This document shows, piece after piece, positions 15,223 through 28,790 of a DNA stretch of 64,000 nt. Positions within the stretch are counted from its first letter, which is position 1. Each line of letters begins with the position of its first letter. Origin of the DNA: Psoroptes ovis (Eukaryota; Arthropoda; Arachnida; Sarcoptiformes; Psoroptidae); contig PQWQ01000028.1 in NCBI GenBank assembly GCA_002943765.1, positions 434,001-498,000 of the forward strand. The letters are read 5' to 3'. The notes beneath the pieces are model-generated. The model was not told the origin of the DNA. It ran no database searches and saw only the letters and a list, made by a program, of their open reading frames with translations. Position numbers and translations under genes: made by a program.

Positions 15223-15420
15223 AAAAAAAAAAAAAAAAAAAAAAAAACATCAATACAAATGATCAAACAACGTGTGATTGATCCTCCTGTGCTTAGACAT
15301 TATTTGAGCTTCGGACCTCAAGGTTAATCGCTGCAGCATCAGCAACAGCACCGAACTGAAATATTTTCTCAAGTAAAATGCCTCTGAAAAAAGCTTCCAT
15401 CTTATGGTAATCGTGGTTGT
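15223..15420. other. 25-A tract followed by GC-richer patch of unknown nature
   Basis: Twenty-five A residues (15223-15247) are followed by about 170 bp that is less repetitive and richer in G and C than its surroundings, including TTGAG/CTCAA arms around a TTCG-containing loop at about 15314-15331. Read on the minus strand, the patch ends in a long T run, as a polymerase III transcript would, and contains GGTCCGAAGCTC, loosely like a tRNA-type B box. I could not find a convincing A box or any second copy in the window. It could be an RNA gene, a SINE relic, a retrocopy edge or an untranslated exon. No identity is claimed. Confidence 0.25.
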
Positions 15421-16025
15421 CGCGTTATATTCAATGGAAAAAAATAAAATAAAACAAAATTCAACGGATATGTCTAAGCTTTGAAGAAATTTGAAAAAAA
15501 TGGAAAATTTCTCATCATTTTCTTCCCTTCACCATCTGAATTTCCATATATTACAAAGCTTCTGGTATTACTTTACGACGTTCATAGTATTTAGCATCGA
15601 TTCAATATACATTCATTTGTCATTTTGCTCATTGCTTAAATTGATTTTCAAACTAATTTTTTTTTTTTTTTTTGCTTGAAATTTGACCCAAAACATTTTA
15701 TCATTCATTATTTTCCATAGTCACACATACACACCAATACATGCAAATACAACGCATATATTCATATAAATGACAACAAAAGCGATGTTTTAAAAGTACG
15801 AAAAAAAAATTGAGGGAACATTTATTTCATTTCGAAAAAAAAGTAAAGTTTCTGTGTGCATCACAAGTGAATGATGTGCATAAACACATTTGCATACATA
15901 TCGTTTGAATTTTGGAAAAATTCGGCAAAAATCTTGGCATTTATTTTTCCGCTATGCTCAATTCGGTTGAAATGAAATGAAGAAATTGTTTGACTGCTTA
16001 AATACAACATACGTTGAACACATTG

Positions 16026-16049
16026 TGATGATGATGATCATCATCATCA
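16026..16049. repeat. (GAT)n/(ATC)n perfect palindrome, 24 bp
   Basis: Same architecture as the palindromes at 5699 and 11942; the ATC side continues for two further imperfect units. Confidence 0.88.
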
Positions 16050-18104
16050 TCATTATTCGAGATCGAGATCATCTTCATTAAATGTGTTGTTGTTTCGGTT
16101 GTTTTGGTGTTGCTGTTGCTGCTCGTTCGCTTGAAGATAATGATGAATGATAATAAATCCATGTCCGAAAATAGAATTAGAAAAATTCTTATTATTTTCG
16201 TTTGTTTTTGTTTATTTGTTTGTTTGAAAAATTCTTCAATTGAAGAATTTATAACACATCCACTCACACATACCAACACTGAACATGGTGATGAACATTT
16301 CATTCATTTCATTCGAAGCAAAACATTTTAAAATGTTTATTTATATGTTCGCATTCATATATGTGTTTGTGTGTGTTCGTTTTTTGAATCCAAACAACAA
16401 CTCTCCTTCTCTCTATTGCTCGCTCTCACATGTCCAATTGGCGTCATTTGATGGCGCCCAACAGTATTGGATGCTTTGGCTTCAATGCTTCAATGTATTC
16501 TTTCATTGAATCCGTTGTTGTTGTTGTTGGCGTTATTGGTGAAATAAGAAAAAAAAATTGGCCGGATAACCAATTCGTATTCATTTTGTTTTTCTCCTCT
16601 TTCGGTTATTTTCCTTATAATATTTTACTTCTGGTTAATGTTGTTGTTTATATTCATTCATTCAAATTCATTTTTGATGATCAATATTTTTTTTTCTTAG
16701 GATTCAAAATTGATGTGATGTTTATTTGTATGAAAACAAATGTTTGTTGCTGTGGCTGTCGATTTATATCCATGTTGAATTGTTTCTCATACATATAAAT
16801 GGAAATCCATCTATCTAAATAGATCTATTTTTGTACATTTTTGATAATTTGTTATATATTTCATTTGTTTTTAGCCTTCATCAATTTTTTTTCGAATAAT
16901 TCTTTAAATTGCTATGAATTTATAATAATAATTGTTAAGGAGAAACAAACAAAATGAAAATGACTCGTTGATTTGAGTTAATTTCATAGTGTTATTTCGG
17001 CTTGATATTCATTGTATAAATATAATGAAAATGATTGCATACACACGCATACATCATTGATGATGAGAATAATAAGGACATTCAAGAATTTTGGCTCATA
17101 ACCATTGTATTTTTTTTTTCTCAAGTTTTGTTAGTTTTGCCGTTCATATATAAACATAATAAGAATTTATTGGGCCAATTGGTAAGTGGCCAACTGGGCA
17201 CCTTCTTCATTCAAAACATATTTAGATTAATGCAATGATGATGATTCGATAGTTATTTTTGAATGAATTCTGCAAGAAAAAGAGGATATTTTGAGCGAGC
17301 CATTCAACAAATGAAAGACGAAGATGTTGGTGGTGGTTAAGATTGGTGAAATGGTGATGGCTGAAATCCATCATCTGATGCAGATAATTTCCGAATATTC
17401 TTTGGCATATTTGTTTGCACATTTTTGCCGTTTTTATTTCATTATTATTCGTACATTGATTGCTTGCCATTTTCAAACATTTTTTCATGTTGATGTTGAT
17501 GATGATCGACATTGTGTTAAAATACAGAAAAAAAATGAAATGGTTATTCTTCGAGCGGACGTTTCTCGCCAACATTTTTGTTTTGTTGTTGCACATGCAC
17601 TTGTAAATATATTGAATATAATTGACTTGAAAATTTGTGACTAAAAAATGATGACTGAAGCTGGCATAAATGTTTGAAAGTATTTTTGTATTTTAAATAA
17701 TGATCGTTGCCAGTTGTTTGTTTGTCATATTCTATTTTTATTATTATTGAAATTATTATTCATAGCAAAAAGGACGGCTATTTTTAGGTGATCACCAATT
17801 CATTGATAATAACGGTCATGACTATGACAATGCTAAGTAAATGAATGAAATTCCTAACTGTTGCGACAGCAATAATTGCTTTGAATCGGGCAAAAATTCA
17901 TCATTCATAAATCACCAACATGCTTCCATAGCATAGCATTGACCATTTTCATGCCACTTGATTCAATTTGAAACATTTTGTTTGTTCAACAAATAATAAT
18001 GATGATTATTGAAAGAAATTATCATCTTAAAGTATTTTTCAAATAAGGGGGTGTTGTTTGTTGTTGATATGATTAAGCTTCAATGTTTTATATGAACAAT
18101 GATG

Positions 18105-18124
18105 ATGATGATGATCATCATCAT
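18105..18124. repeat. (GAT)n/(ATC)n perfect palindrome, 20 bp
   Basis: GAT triplets switch to ATC triplets at a central GATC. Confidence 0.85.
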
Positions 18125-20065
18125 GGGTTCCGGAGGTCATTGAACGTCAACATTATTTTTATATGCACTAACTGTTGCACTATTATTTATGTGCTTATTT
18201 ACATTGATTTCGATTACGTCGAATCGGTTGCATTTATAAAAACAATGTCCATTCTGTTGTTGTTGCTGCTGTTGTTGATGGTATGAATGTTGCCATTTGT
18301 TTGTTGCTTCTGGTGTTGTTGATTGAATACATGTCCATACAGCATTATCATCATCATAAGAAATTCATGGAATTTCTATTTTGAATTATTTTTAAAATAT
18401 TTTCAAAATTTTGGCATCTTTTAGTGCAATATATTTTGTTGTATATATGAATGTAGTGATGATAAATAAGTTTATCAATCAAATTTTTCTTATTTTCTGT
18501 CATAGCGAATATATGATTCAAATAAATAATTCCTAAAGGGTTGGTGACCGTACTATTTTTTAAAATTTCGATTTATGTCTTTTGATAATTCATTGATTAG
18601 TTAGTTTTAGTTTCAATGTACATTTTTCCACTTAAATTTTTTTTCTTTGTTATCAAAATTGAACCAGAAAAAAAATTAAAACACCACCAAAACACTGCAC
18701 CAATGCATTTTATCGCAATGAATGTATGTGAATATTGATGATGATGATGATGATATTCATCCAAAAAATTAATCAATTTCCGTATGATCATCAGAAGAGA
18801 AAAATAGCCAATTACAAATATGAATTTCCTGTGGCTATTTTTCTTTTTCTTTTTCATAAACACTAATTTGTCAACGTCGAAAATCAACGGATTTTGGTAT
18901 GAGCTTCGATGATTGTTTCAATTGATTGATAGAAATCGATTAGAAAACAATACAATTCAAAAAAAACATTGGAAAAAAATCTAGGTTAAATCAAATCTAT
19001 TTGATTTATCCACATTGATTTTTTCCCTTGAATTTCAGTTGAAATTATTCGCTTAATCATTGAAATCACAGAGAAAAAAATGAATGTTTACTCTGTATGT
19101 ATACGACTTTTAAACAAAAATAAATAAATGAATAAAGAATTATTATTATTGATTGCCAGCTGGACAATTCATTTATGATTATGTAAAAAAAATGAATTAG
19201 AAATAATAAAGTTTTCTGAATTCATAATGATCAATTGAATCAAAGTGAATTCTACGAAAAAAAAAAAAAATGAAAATCAATTTGTAAAATCGTTTGTCGT
19301 CGTCTAAATGTGACAAATCACAATTTTAGATTTTTCTCTCGATTTTCCATTGATTTTGTTGGGTAATGCACGCATAGACACAGACACAGAGACAGACAAA
19401 TACCAAAATTCAATAATAAAATTATCGACAAGCATCGAATTGAAAATTGAAAATTAGAAATTGTTTGTCAAATAATGAAGAAGATCGATCGATTTTGGTT
19501 TTTCATTTTTTTCGATTTTTTTTTCGTTTCGTTCACACTGATTAAGACCATTGGTCATTTGGTTGTCAAACACCATCATAGCCACCACCACCACCGCTAT
19601 TATCAATGATGCGAAATCACTGTGGCACACGTTTTTTTCATGATCAAGAGCAAAAACGAATTGAATTGAAATGAATTGAATTGAATTGAATTTTGAAAAA
19701 AAATGATGAATGATCCTACGCGAACCAATGTCCAGTATTGAATAATAATAATAAATTGAAAAATCATTTATTAATATTAGTGTGTTTGATACATATATCT
19801 GTTGGTGTGTGAGATTTTGCGTGTGTTTGTGTGTTGTTTGTATGTGGACAACACTAACACCAACAACAAACCATTATTTTTTTTTGTGTAAAAAATGTCA
19901 ATTTTCATACATTTTGTTCAACAAATAACAATTGATTTTTTCCATTCACATTTATATCACCAATACAACAATAATAATGATGATATTCAATTTGATAAGA
20001 GAGTGAGAAAAAAAATTGTGAAAAAAAATGAAAATGAAAATTAATTGTTCCAATTGGTGAAAATA

Positions 20066-20146
20066 TTAGGCTGTCCGAAAAGTTCATTCCGCTTAATCAA
20101 TATAATTTTCTCATGAAAATTGGCCAGAATTTTCCGGACAATCTAA
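20066..20146. mobile_element. Mariner-like MITE, copy 5 (subfamily B)
   Basis: An 81-bp element begins TTAGGCTGTCCG and ends CGGACAATCTAA, with TA at 20064-20065 and 20147-20148. Its first 34 bp is the exact reverse complement of the right end of copy 1. The two halves match each other only over the outer part, so this subfamily is less symmetrical than A or C. Confidence 0.88.
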
Positions 20147-21735
20147 TATATTTGTCATATGTGTATTGTGTATGCAATTGTAATCATTAATATTGGATAA
20201 TATGAGTGATTACTTTTGATTATTTTATTGTTTGATCATGATGATGATGATGGTCATGATGGTCAGAGAAGTATGAAAAAAATGAAAATTGATTTCATTA
20301 TTTCTCTGATTCGCAAAACCATTATTATTTTCAATATTTTTTGAATTGTAAAAGTTAACAGAAATTCATATTACATATATGATTTTGTATTGATAAATGA
20401 ATATCAATCTCTCTGTATTTTGTACTCCATAATCGTTTTGCGTCATAAGAAAATGATTATTTCGAGAAAAGTTTAAAAAATACAAATAATATTCAGTGAA
20501 ATGAATGAACGAATGTTGAAAAAAGCCGCAACGAATTAAACAACAACAACAGCAACAGCAACCACACATGCTATAAATTGGTCATCCGGTCGACCTAAAT
20601 TTTGATTTATCATACGAATGTGTAGAATGTTCAATATATGTGTTTGTATCATGTGTTTGTATGTGTGTTGAAATACATCCAACGATGATGATCATATACC
20701 AATGTGTATTTGTGTGTATTGCATTTATTATTTATGATTTTTGCTTTCTTTTTTTGACCAATTTGTTGCTTTATATTTTCTGATTATTTTGATTCATTTA
20801 TTCCATTCAAAATTTCAAATGATTGATTCAATTATAATCGTTCAAAATATTACCCAAACTAATACATGATATTGACCACTACCAATTGATTCTGTTGCAC
20901 GAGGTTTTTATCTTCAAAATAATTTTTAATTCACATTTATTTGTATAAAAATAACTTTCATTTGCCATCTTTCTAATGGTCATATTTGGTCATCATCATG
21001 GTCATAGTTGTAACAATAATCAAAATCAAAAATCATCATCAAAAATAGCAAAAAAAAAAAATCTTTATTTCGGTGATGAGATGTCTGACCACATGTCTAC
21101 ACAAATCTCTTGAATCGCCATATGTGTAAAATGAATGATGTGTTTGTGTGTGTGTTTCTGTGTGTTTGTGTGTTTATCGCACAAATTCAATTCGTTTTTA
21201 ATGTTTTTAAAATGTTTCAAATATTATTAACTACCATTGACCATATGATCACTGTTGTTGTACACATCAATTTCGAATTTTATTATCAGTTTTTGAGTCA
21301 ATTTTGTATGTTTGTGTATGATGTCTATGTGTCTATGTGTGTGTGCTTGTGCAAGTGTAAAGACATCATTAATAGACATAGCGATATATAAAATCTTGAA
21401 GTTCGAAAAATTGCTGAATGTATTTTGCAGATGTTTTAATGTGTGTATTTAATCATTGTTGGTTGTTGTTGTGTTGATTTTCAATAATTGAATATATCCA
21501 TTTTTTCTCAAAGATCATCGATCGTCATTATTCGTCTTATTGTTGCAGATTATTATTATTATCATTTATGTATTTGTGAATCATTTTTCCTTTGAAATTT
21601 TTTAAAACTTATGAATACCTTCTCAATGAATTCAAATGTCCCATGTGTCCCTATGCTAGGCTTAATTATTTACAAAATTTTAATAAAGTAGAAACACAAT
21701 TTATTAATTGATGATTTTTATATATACGAAATTAG

Positions 21736-23298
21736 CTTCAGCTTGTTGCGAGGAAAACAATGAACCCGGCCCATTATTCGAGAAAATACCCAAGCTATCA
21801 GATTCCCAGACGCCCATAAATCATAACCCATCACTTACCAACAGCAACAGCAACAATATCGACACCAATCTTAAGCAAACCCCACATTCTAATGCTAATC
21901 TAATCGGTAATGGTAATTTCAATAAACAATTTCCATCCAATGATTCTTTCACCTCTTCTTTATCAAATCAACCGATAAATTTATCATCAACAAATGAGGA
22001 TAAATTAACTTGTGGTAATTGTTCACGTGATTTTTCCCTATCAAATATAATGCAATTTATCGATCATAAAGTGATGAATAATTGTTGTTCAACAAATGCA
22101 CATCCATCAAATGATTATAATAATGATGATGATTGTTGTTCTTGTATAGCTGATAATGATGATGATCATGATGATGAAATGGTTGATGATAGTGATAATA
22201 ATAAAAATTATAAAAATTCAACTGATACTGCCAATCATATTCCAAACAAAACACCGGTGATTATTATCGATTCTGAAACCACAAAACTGTCCGCAACAAA
22301 AACAACATCAAGTGATTCAGTGCCTTCATCTTTATCAGCCTACAATCATCAAACAAATGAACAAACTATTGAACATAATAATAATGCCATCAACAAAAAT
22401 GAATTGAATCCTAATCCGGATAAAATTGCGAACAATATTTTGGACAATAATAATATTGTTATTATAAAAAAGGAGCCAGCAATAACAATAGCAAATTCAT
22501 CATCATCATCATCAAATGAATGTCCTAATGAAAAAATTATGGAAACAAATGATGATGATGATGATGGTAGTGAAGATGCTTATGGGCAAACAAATATGAT
22601 GAATATGGATGTTACTAATAAAACAAATACGAATAATAATAATAATAATAAAAATGATGATTCAATCCAAAATGGACAAAATAATGATGACGCTTATGAT
22701 GATGATGATGATGATACTATTAGCGAATGTAACATGACATTGACCACCAACACTAATGAAAATGATGATGGTGATGATGATGATATAAATGTAGAAAATG
22801 AAAATTTAAACAATGAAAAAAATCCGGAAACAATTGAATCATCTGTAACTAGTCAACAACAAATTAAAAATGATAATAGTCAAAATAGAATAAATGAAAC
22901 ACCAGCAACAACAATGAAAACATCAACAAAATCAACATCAACATCATCATCATCTAGTGTATCCTGTTTAAATGATGGATCTATGGATACCTTTAATGAT
23001 AATAATACAAATAATAACAAACAACAACCTTCAAATAATGAAAATAAAGATGATAATCATAATAATAATAATAACAGTAAACAAATAAAGCAATTTATGA
23101 AACAACAACAACAACAACGACAACATAATCATTCATGTCGTCACCTAAGAAAACAATGTAAACATTATCGTCTACGTGCCTTATTGAGTCAAGCATCATC
23201 ATCATCATCCACATCATCGTCATTATGCTCATCTTCATCATTGATGATGATGAATAATCAACAAAAACAACAGCAACAAAACAATAATTATAATTCAG
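21736..23298 (+). CDS. BCL11: BCL11 family zinc-finger transcription regulator, exon with N-terminal CCHC finger
   Basis: This is the first visible coding exon of a BCL11A/BCL11B (CTIP1/CTIP2) homologue; Drosophila CG9650 is in the same family. The family encodes nuclear DNA-binding regulators that recruit NuRD-type complexes. Counting from the junction residue, the diagnostic N-terminal CCHC finger lies at residues 93-117 (nt 22011-22085): TCGNC, hydrophobic LSNIMQFI, then HK and a final Cys, aligning with TCGQC...FIEHK...C of vertebrate BCL11. The finger has H-x5-C where vertebrates have H-x4-C. The rest is Asn, Asp, Ser, Thr and Gln low complexity; IKKEP near 22470 fits a SUMO consensus. 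Two acceptors 6 bp apart (AG at 21734-21735 or 21740-21741) both give phase 1, as at the vertebrate exon 1/2 junction. An in-frame stop at 21705 bars extension, but an ATG at 21711 could be an alternative start. The donor is TCAG/GTGAGA at 23299; the split codon becomes Glu. Confidence 0.93.
22057..22254 (-). other. Antisense open frame over BCL11 exon, not a gene
   Basis: A His/Tyr-rich minus-strand frame arises from reverse translation of GAT and AAT codons in the BCL11 Asp/Asn runs. It has no independent support and is listed only so it is not mistaken for a gene. Confidence 0.8.
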
Positions 23299-25953
23299 GT
23301 GAGAATTATATGTCCAAAAATGTGTGTGTATGAGTGTGTGTGTGCTTTTGTTTTATGTTTGTCAGGCATCCTAATGAAATGAATAACAAATGAATGAATA
23401 AAAGCGCAATAAGTCAAAAATGAAAGAGAGACAGTTAAGTTTAAACTTGAAGGTGAGATATTGGTCATCATTTAACGTATAATGTTGTAAATTAATTTCG
23501 TAACACACATAACATATCATGACTTGACAATCATTGATATTTATGACCTTACTTTTTCATAATATATGATTCAAGCATTGAAAATTGATTAAATACATTC
23601 AAGTGTCTTCATTTTTTGATTTTGATTTTAGTTTCTTTGATTAATCACATGGTTTTATAAGGTTTGGTTATTTTTTCTACGAAAAAAAAAACATTAAAAA
23701 TTTCATCATAAAATGACCAAAAAGTTTATGGACAAAAGTTTTTGATGTTGATGAATGTGAAAATGGCGAACACAATTGACAATTAACACACACATATTAT
23801 TTCTATGTCTGTGTATGTGCATCATTGTGCATCAATACGAATATCAAACATAAAATCCTACTTATAACTAAGCCAAAAAGATAGTTTTGAAAAATGAAAA
23901 TTCATCATTTTAAGGATTTTTTTTTTGTTTGAAAAAATTTAAAAGTAATTTTTCATTTTTTTTCCTCTTTGAAAAATTTCATATATTGTTCATTCATTCA
24001 TTGATTCATTTATTTGATTCATATCCGAAACCAACCAATAAAAAAATTCAATACAAATAATGATGTGAATACACCTTGTTTAAATGATCAATTTATTTTT
24101 TTTCAAAAATAAAATTCATTCATTTTGATCATTCATTTTTTTTGCTGGACAATTGAATTGTGGATTTTTCTTAGTTTTGGCAAAAATATCATTTGAAATT
24201 TTTCGAAATTTCACAAATAAATTTTAATCTTTCAATGATGATTATGGCTACGATGATGATTACAATTACAATGATGATTTTAAAATGTGTTAGGGCGTTA
24301 ATTTTTTTGGTTTAAATTTTTTTTTCATTTTTCAGTTTCAATCCAATTCAATTCGATGAATTCAAATGTAATTCATTTTGGTATTTCACTCGATGATCAT
24401 CATAATGATGGTGATCTGGATGATTTTGTTGAATTATATTATACTAAGTATATTATACTGAGTATATGTGTGCATGTGTCCAACATAAGCCTTCTTTTCA
24501 ACATTTCAACAAGATGATTATTTCAATTTTTCATTCATTTTATTCATTTGATTTCAATGAATTTTGATTTCCAAAAATTTTTTTTTTCCAATTTCTGTGG
24601 TTTTAAAAATAATTTAATTTTATTGTTGTTTCAGTTGTACTTCTTCACCATTGACTTAAACTGAAAATTGGCCAATAATAAATGGCAATGACAAGTTGAG
24701 GAGAATTGAAAAGAAAAAAATTAAAATAAATTGATAATGTTTTTTGATTTGTTGGTGGCTGTTGGTTGGTTGGTTGGTGGTGGTGGCCGAAAATTGAAGA
24801 CCATCATTGGCCGTTATTAATGCTCGTGTACTTGTTTTTTTTTTTCATTTACTTTGAAATTTAGAATTTTTTTTTTTGTTTTTAAGAATTGAAAAAAGAT
24901 GAATTTGCATCTGGACACAAGCATACATCAACATATACATAGCAAGATAGAAAGACCATATATCATTTGTTTTTTGTTGAATCGAAACTAATCATCATCA
25001 TCATCCACAGTATCAGTCTTAGTGATGTGTTCTTTTTCATTATTTTTAATTTTAATTTCGTTTTATTCGGTCGTTGTTTTTGTTGTTGCTGTTTGAATGG
25101 TCATTCATTTCATTAAATTTGAGTTTTTTCTTTGATTTTGCATCAGCAGAATGTGTAACAACACAATGAATGAGAGAGAGGAATCATTTCAATGGTCTTT
25201 TTCTCGCTGTTTTTTCCATTGAAAAATCATCTCTTGTTATAATGATTATACTTTTTGAAATTAACAAGAAAGAAAAAAATCACCAGTAGCCACAATGGTA
25301 AATGCATGATAATAGATGATGATCATAATGGATGATTAGTCAATTAGAATCATGAATATATTTGAATTGAGAATGAATTTGAGTTAAATAAATGAATGAA
25401 TTGTCAGTTTTTCTCGATTTTTTTTGTATGAATTTAAATTTTTTGATCATGTTTAATTAGTTTTACACGCGAAAAATTGATGTTTGCTTGTTCGGTTGTT
25501 GGTTGTTGGACATCCTTATTATACACATTTGATTATAAGCATATTATTACATCCAATTTGAAATAAACAACATTTGAAGTAATGATAATGCAGATTAATC
25601 GGTCCAATTTTTTATTTTAATCAATCTTTCTTTTTTTCAAATGTTTTCAATGAAAAATTAAAGACAAAAAATAAAAAATTGACAGGCCAATTGAAACTTG
25701 AAAAGCTATGCATATTAATGCGTTCGTGTGTCCATTTATACAATTTGTATAATTCATTTGTGATCGGGAAAAAGACAACGATTTCGATTCAAAGTTTTCT
25801 GATCATTTTCATTCAAAAAATTTCTTTTTCTCAAAAAAAACATTGCAAATGCAGCAGCATTATATAATAATGCTAAATTTGAATTTTTCGTTCAATTCAC
25901 ATTCAATGAAATGAAAAATTCATTTGTAAAATTTCATGAGAAAATCAATGATG

Positions 25954-25967
25954 ATGATGATCATCAT
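25954..25967. repeat. Short (GAT)n/(ATC)n palindrome
   Basis: A 14-bp perfect core of the same GAT-to-ATC junction type, within a longer GAT run. Confidence 0.75.
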
Positions 25968-28490
25968 ATTCATATTCATTGATTGTGAAATGAAAAATGA
26001 TTTTTTTTTTCATTTATTTTCTGACCATTATTTGATGATGACACCAATCGCCGAATATTGAATTGAACAGTTTTTTAATGATCATTTTCTCTCCGAATAT
26101 TTGTTTGTCTGTTTGTATATTTAAATTTTGAAAAAAAATAAGATTTTGACAATTCCAAGTGTGTAGCAGCCATATGCTCATATGAATATCAAATGTGAGA
26201 CTATCTGTATTGAATATTATACAATATTTGAATTTATTTGTTATTCATTATTATCATTATATTTTTTCCGATCCATACCGTTTTTTATTGGTGAAGGTCA
26301 ATGAAGATGATCAATAAGAGATGATTGTACGAGACAATTTTCAGTTCTATTTGTTTTCTATTGGTTTTTTGACTATTTTTCATATCAATTTTCATTTGAA
26401 GTTTGTTATTTATTTCGAATACATAATGGTAATAATGATGATGATGATGAAAATCATTTATCATTATATCACACACACACACACACGCACACAAACAAAT
26501 GTGATCATCAATTCATTTACAATATTGGAAAATATTTATTTCTTTATTCATTTCATTCATCATCACTAATGATGATACCACCATTGATGATGACCAATGA
26601 TCGTTTTGTTTTGATGATTGTTTCATATGAGTTTTTTCACATCCCTTGGGTCTCATCATCATCATTTGATATTGTTTCATTGTTTCATTCATTCCATAGA
26701 TTTTTCATTAATAAAAATGATATTTTCATTTCTACATTTTCAACATTTATATGATGAATTAATTGTTTTTAGCCATTCACATTGTTTAGTTTTGTTGATT
26801 ATTAATTTATTTAATAGGTTCAAAGTTCATCGATCTATCATTGATTTTTTTGTTATATTTTGAAGGCCATACATTTATTATTATTGTCAAATGAATGAAA
26901 ACAAATGAATATTATTGAAAAACCTGTGATTGACTTTTTTTCTATTTTCATTGATCAAAATGAATTGTTTTTTTCAATTTTTTTCGTTTGTAAATTCATT
27001 TGTAAAAGTTGTCATCAATTTTTGACAGTATTTTCATTCATTTTTACAAATACACTAACAGCAGCCATCCTGCTGATATCTAATCACCTTAATTGTTTTG
27101 TTTCGGTCGGTTTTTTGTGTTCCATTGCAAAATTCTGTAATTTGTTTGAATTCGATGAATTCATTCGGTCCATCAAATCATTCACTGTATGCTTTTTTCA
27201 TTCACTCAATTATTCCACAAACATTTTTGATATTTTTTTTTGATTTCCGAAGTTCCCGAAGACCAGTCAAATTCTTTCATTTTTTTTTTCAGTCAAAGTC
27301 CAGCCTTTTTTTGCGTGTAAAAATTCGCCACCAAATTCCGAAAATAAATTGAATTGTTTTTTATTCTATTTTGTGTGTTTGAGAGATGAATTCAATTAAT
27401 AATTCGATCAAATAAACTTTCAACGCAAACATTTACATGTGTTTATGCTGTTTTGCCATTGATTTTTATTCCGGAAATTTTAGTGTTTTTCGTTTCAATC
27501 TAACATTGCATTGACAGACAGACCCATGCAAGTAACCGGGTGAAATATTTTGAAATTTGTAAATTTTCCTATCGCCCTTGTAATTCCCTGAACTTTTTTT
27601 TGTGTCGACAACTAAATTTATATTAATTATGGATTTACCGTTTATTCATTTTGATATATATTTTGGGTATTTAAGTTAATTTTCAAATATTTATAATTAG
27701 CTTTTTTCATTATTATTATTATTATTATTATGATTGAGTTTCATTGTATTTCATTTTTCAATAATTCAAAAATGAATTCAAATGACCCTTGAATTTTGCT
27801 TTTGCTGGCGTGACACCCAATCACACCACCAACAGCAGCAGCAGCAATAGTCTCTTTATTATTAATCTTTATTATTTCAATGTTTTCATTAAATTTTAGC
27901 TTTATTTCATTTTTTCTATTAGATTTTGGTGGATCTATTTTTGGATATATTTTTATTATTATTATTTTCAATTATTAATTGAAAATAATCATAATAATTC
28001 AATGTCCACTTTAATTGTGTACATTACCAAATATCCAATGTGTAGACAGATTGTTGTTTATCCTAAAAATACTTCATATTGAATACATTCATTGATAATT
28101 GAATCATATGCGAAATAACCGTCATTCAAGTTTTTCTTTTCTCATTCAATATTTTTTGTCCACCACTGAAATTTTCCATATGGTTATTGTTATTACCATT
28201 ATTATTTTCCTGGTACCAAAAAAAAATGGATGGAAAATATTAAAACTTTTGACCTGTTCATTTGTTCATTGTATTTAATATGGTCTATGTGTGCTAGTGT
28301 ACGATGAATGGCTAAAAATGCTCGGCCAAAAATATGTATAAATCGATTTATAAAACATTTTGCTTTTGTAAAAAATTTTCCATGCTAAAATTACAACATA
28401 CGAAAAGGGACCAAAGTATTCTGTCATTTGTTACTGTTATTATTCATTATGTAATCATCATAATCATTCATCATTTGAAAGTAACCAAAA

Positions 28491-28508
28491 GAGAGAGAGA
28501 GAGAGAGA
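28491..28508. repeat. (GA)n run
   Basis: Nine GA units. In arthropods such runs can bind GAGA-factor-type proteins, but nothing here beyond the repeat supports a regulatory role. Confidence 0.8.
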
Positions 28509-28674
28509 TGCTGTATGAACTTTTATCGTTATTATTATTTGAATGAATTGTATTTGAGTTTTCGTTTTGTGAATTGAAATACGACCAAAAAACGACCGTT
28601 AAGAACTTGAATGATCAAAGAAGAAAAAAACGTTTGTTGATTGTAGTATTCAATGTGTATGAATGACATGTTAC

Positions 28675-28790
28675 AGTTATGATGATGATGATGTAGATTT
28701 GGATGCTGTGATGATGATCGTGGTGATTGTGGTGGTGGTGGTTGTAGTAATGGTGATGATGATGGTGGCGGTGGTGGCTACGGCGGTCAA
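28675..28790. repeat. GAT/GTG-rich purine-strand repeat
   Basis: A degenerate GAT, GTG and GGC repeat, unusually G-rich on the + strand for this window. One frame reads as a Gly-rich tail (GGGGGYGGQS then stop) and another as Val/Met runs. Both are expected translations of such a repeat, and no convincing splice pair defines an exon. Confidence 0.6.

Larger units (their letters stand above)
1..21735. other. Noncoding region upstream of first visible BCL11 exon (intron 1 or 5' flank)
   Basis: No open frame here has the composition or motifs of a protein gene; the short frames are AT-rich low-complexity translations or run through transposon hairpins. The BCL11 exon at 21736 needs one base from an upstream coding exon, so at least the 3' part should be intron. 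I looked for a start exon resembling the conserved BCL11 N-terminus (MSRRKQ) and did not find it, so it is probably outside the window or diverged. The stretch holds five ~80-bp MITEs, several GAT/ATC palindromes, CA, TG and ATT microsatellites and one GC-richer patch at 15250-15420. Nothing else is supported. Confidence 0.7.
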
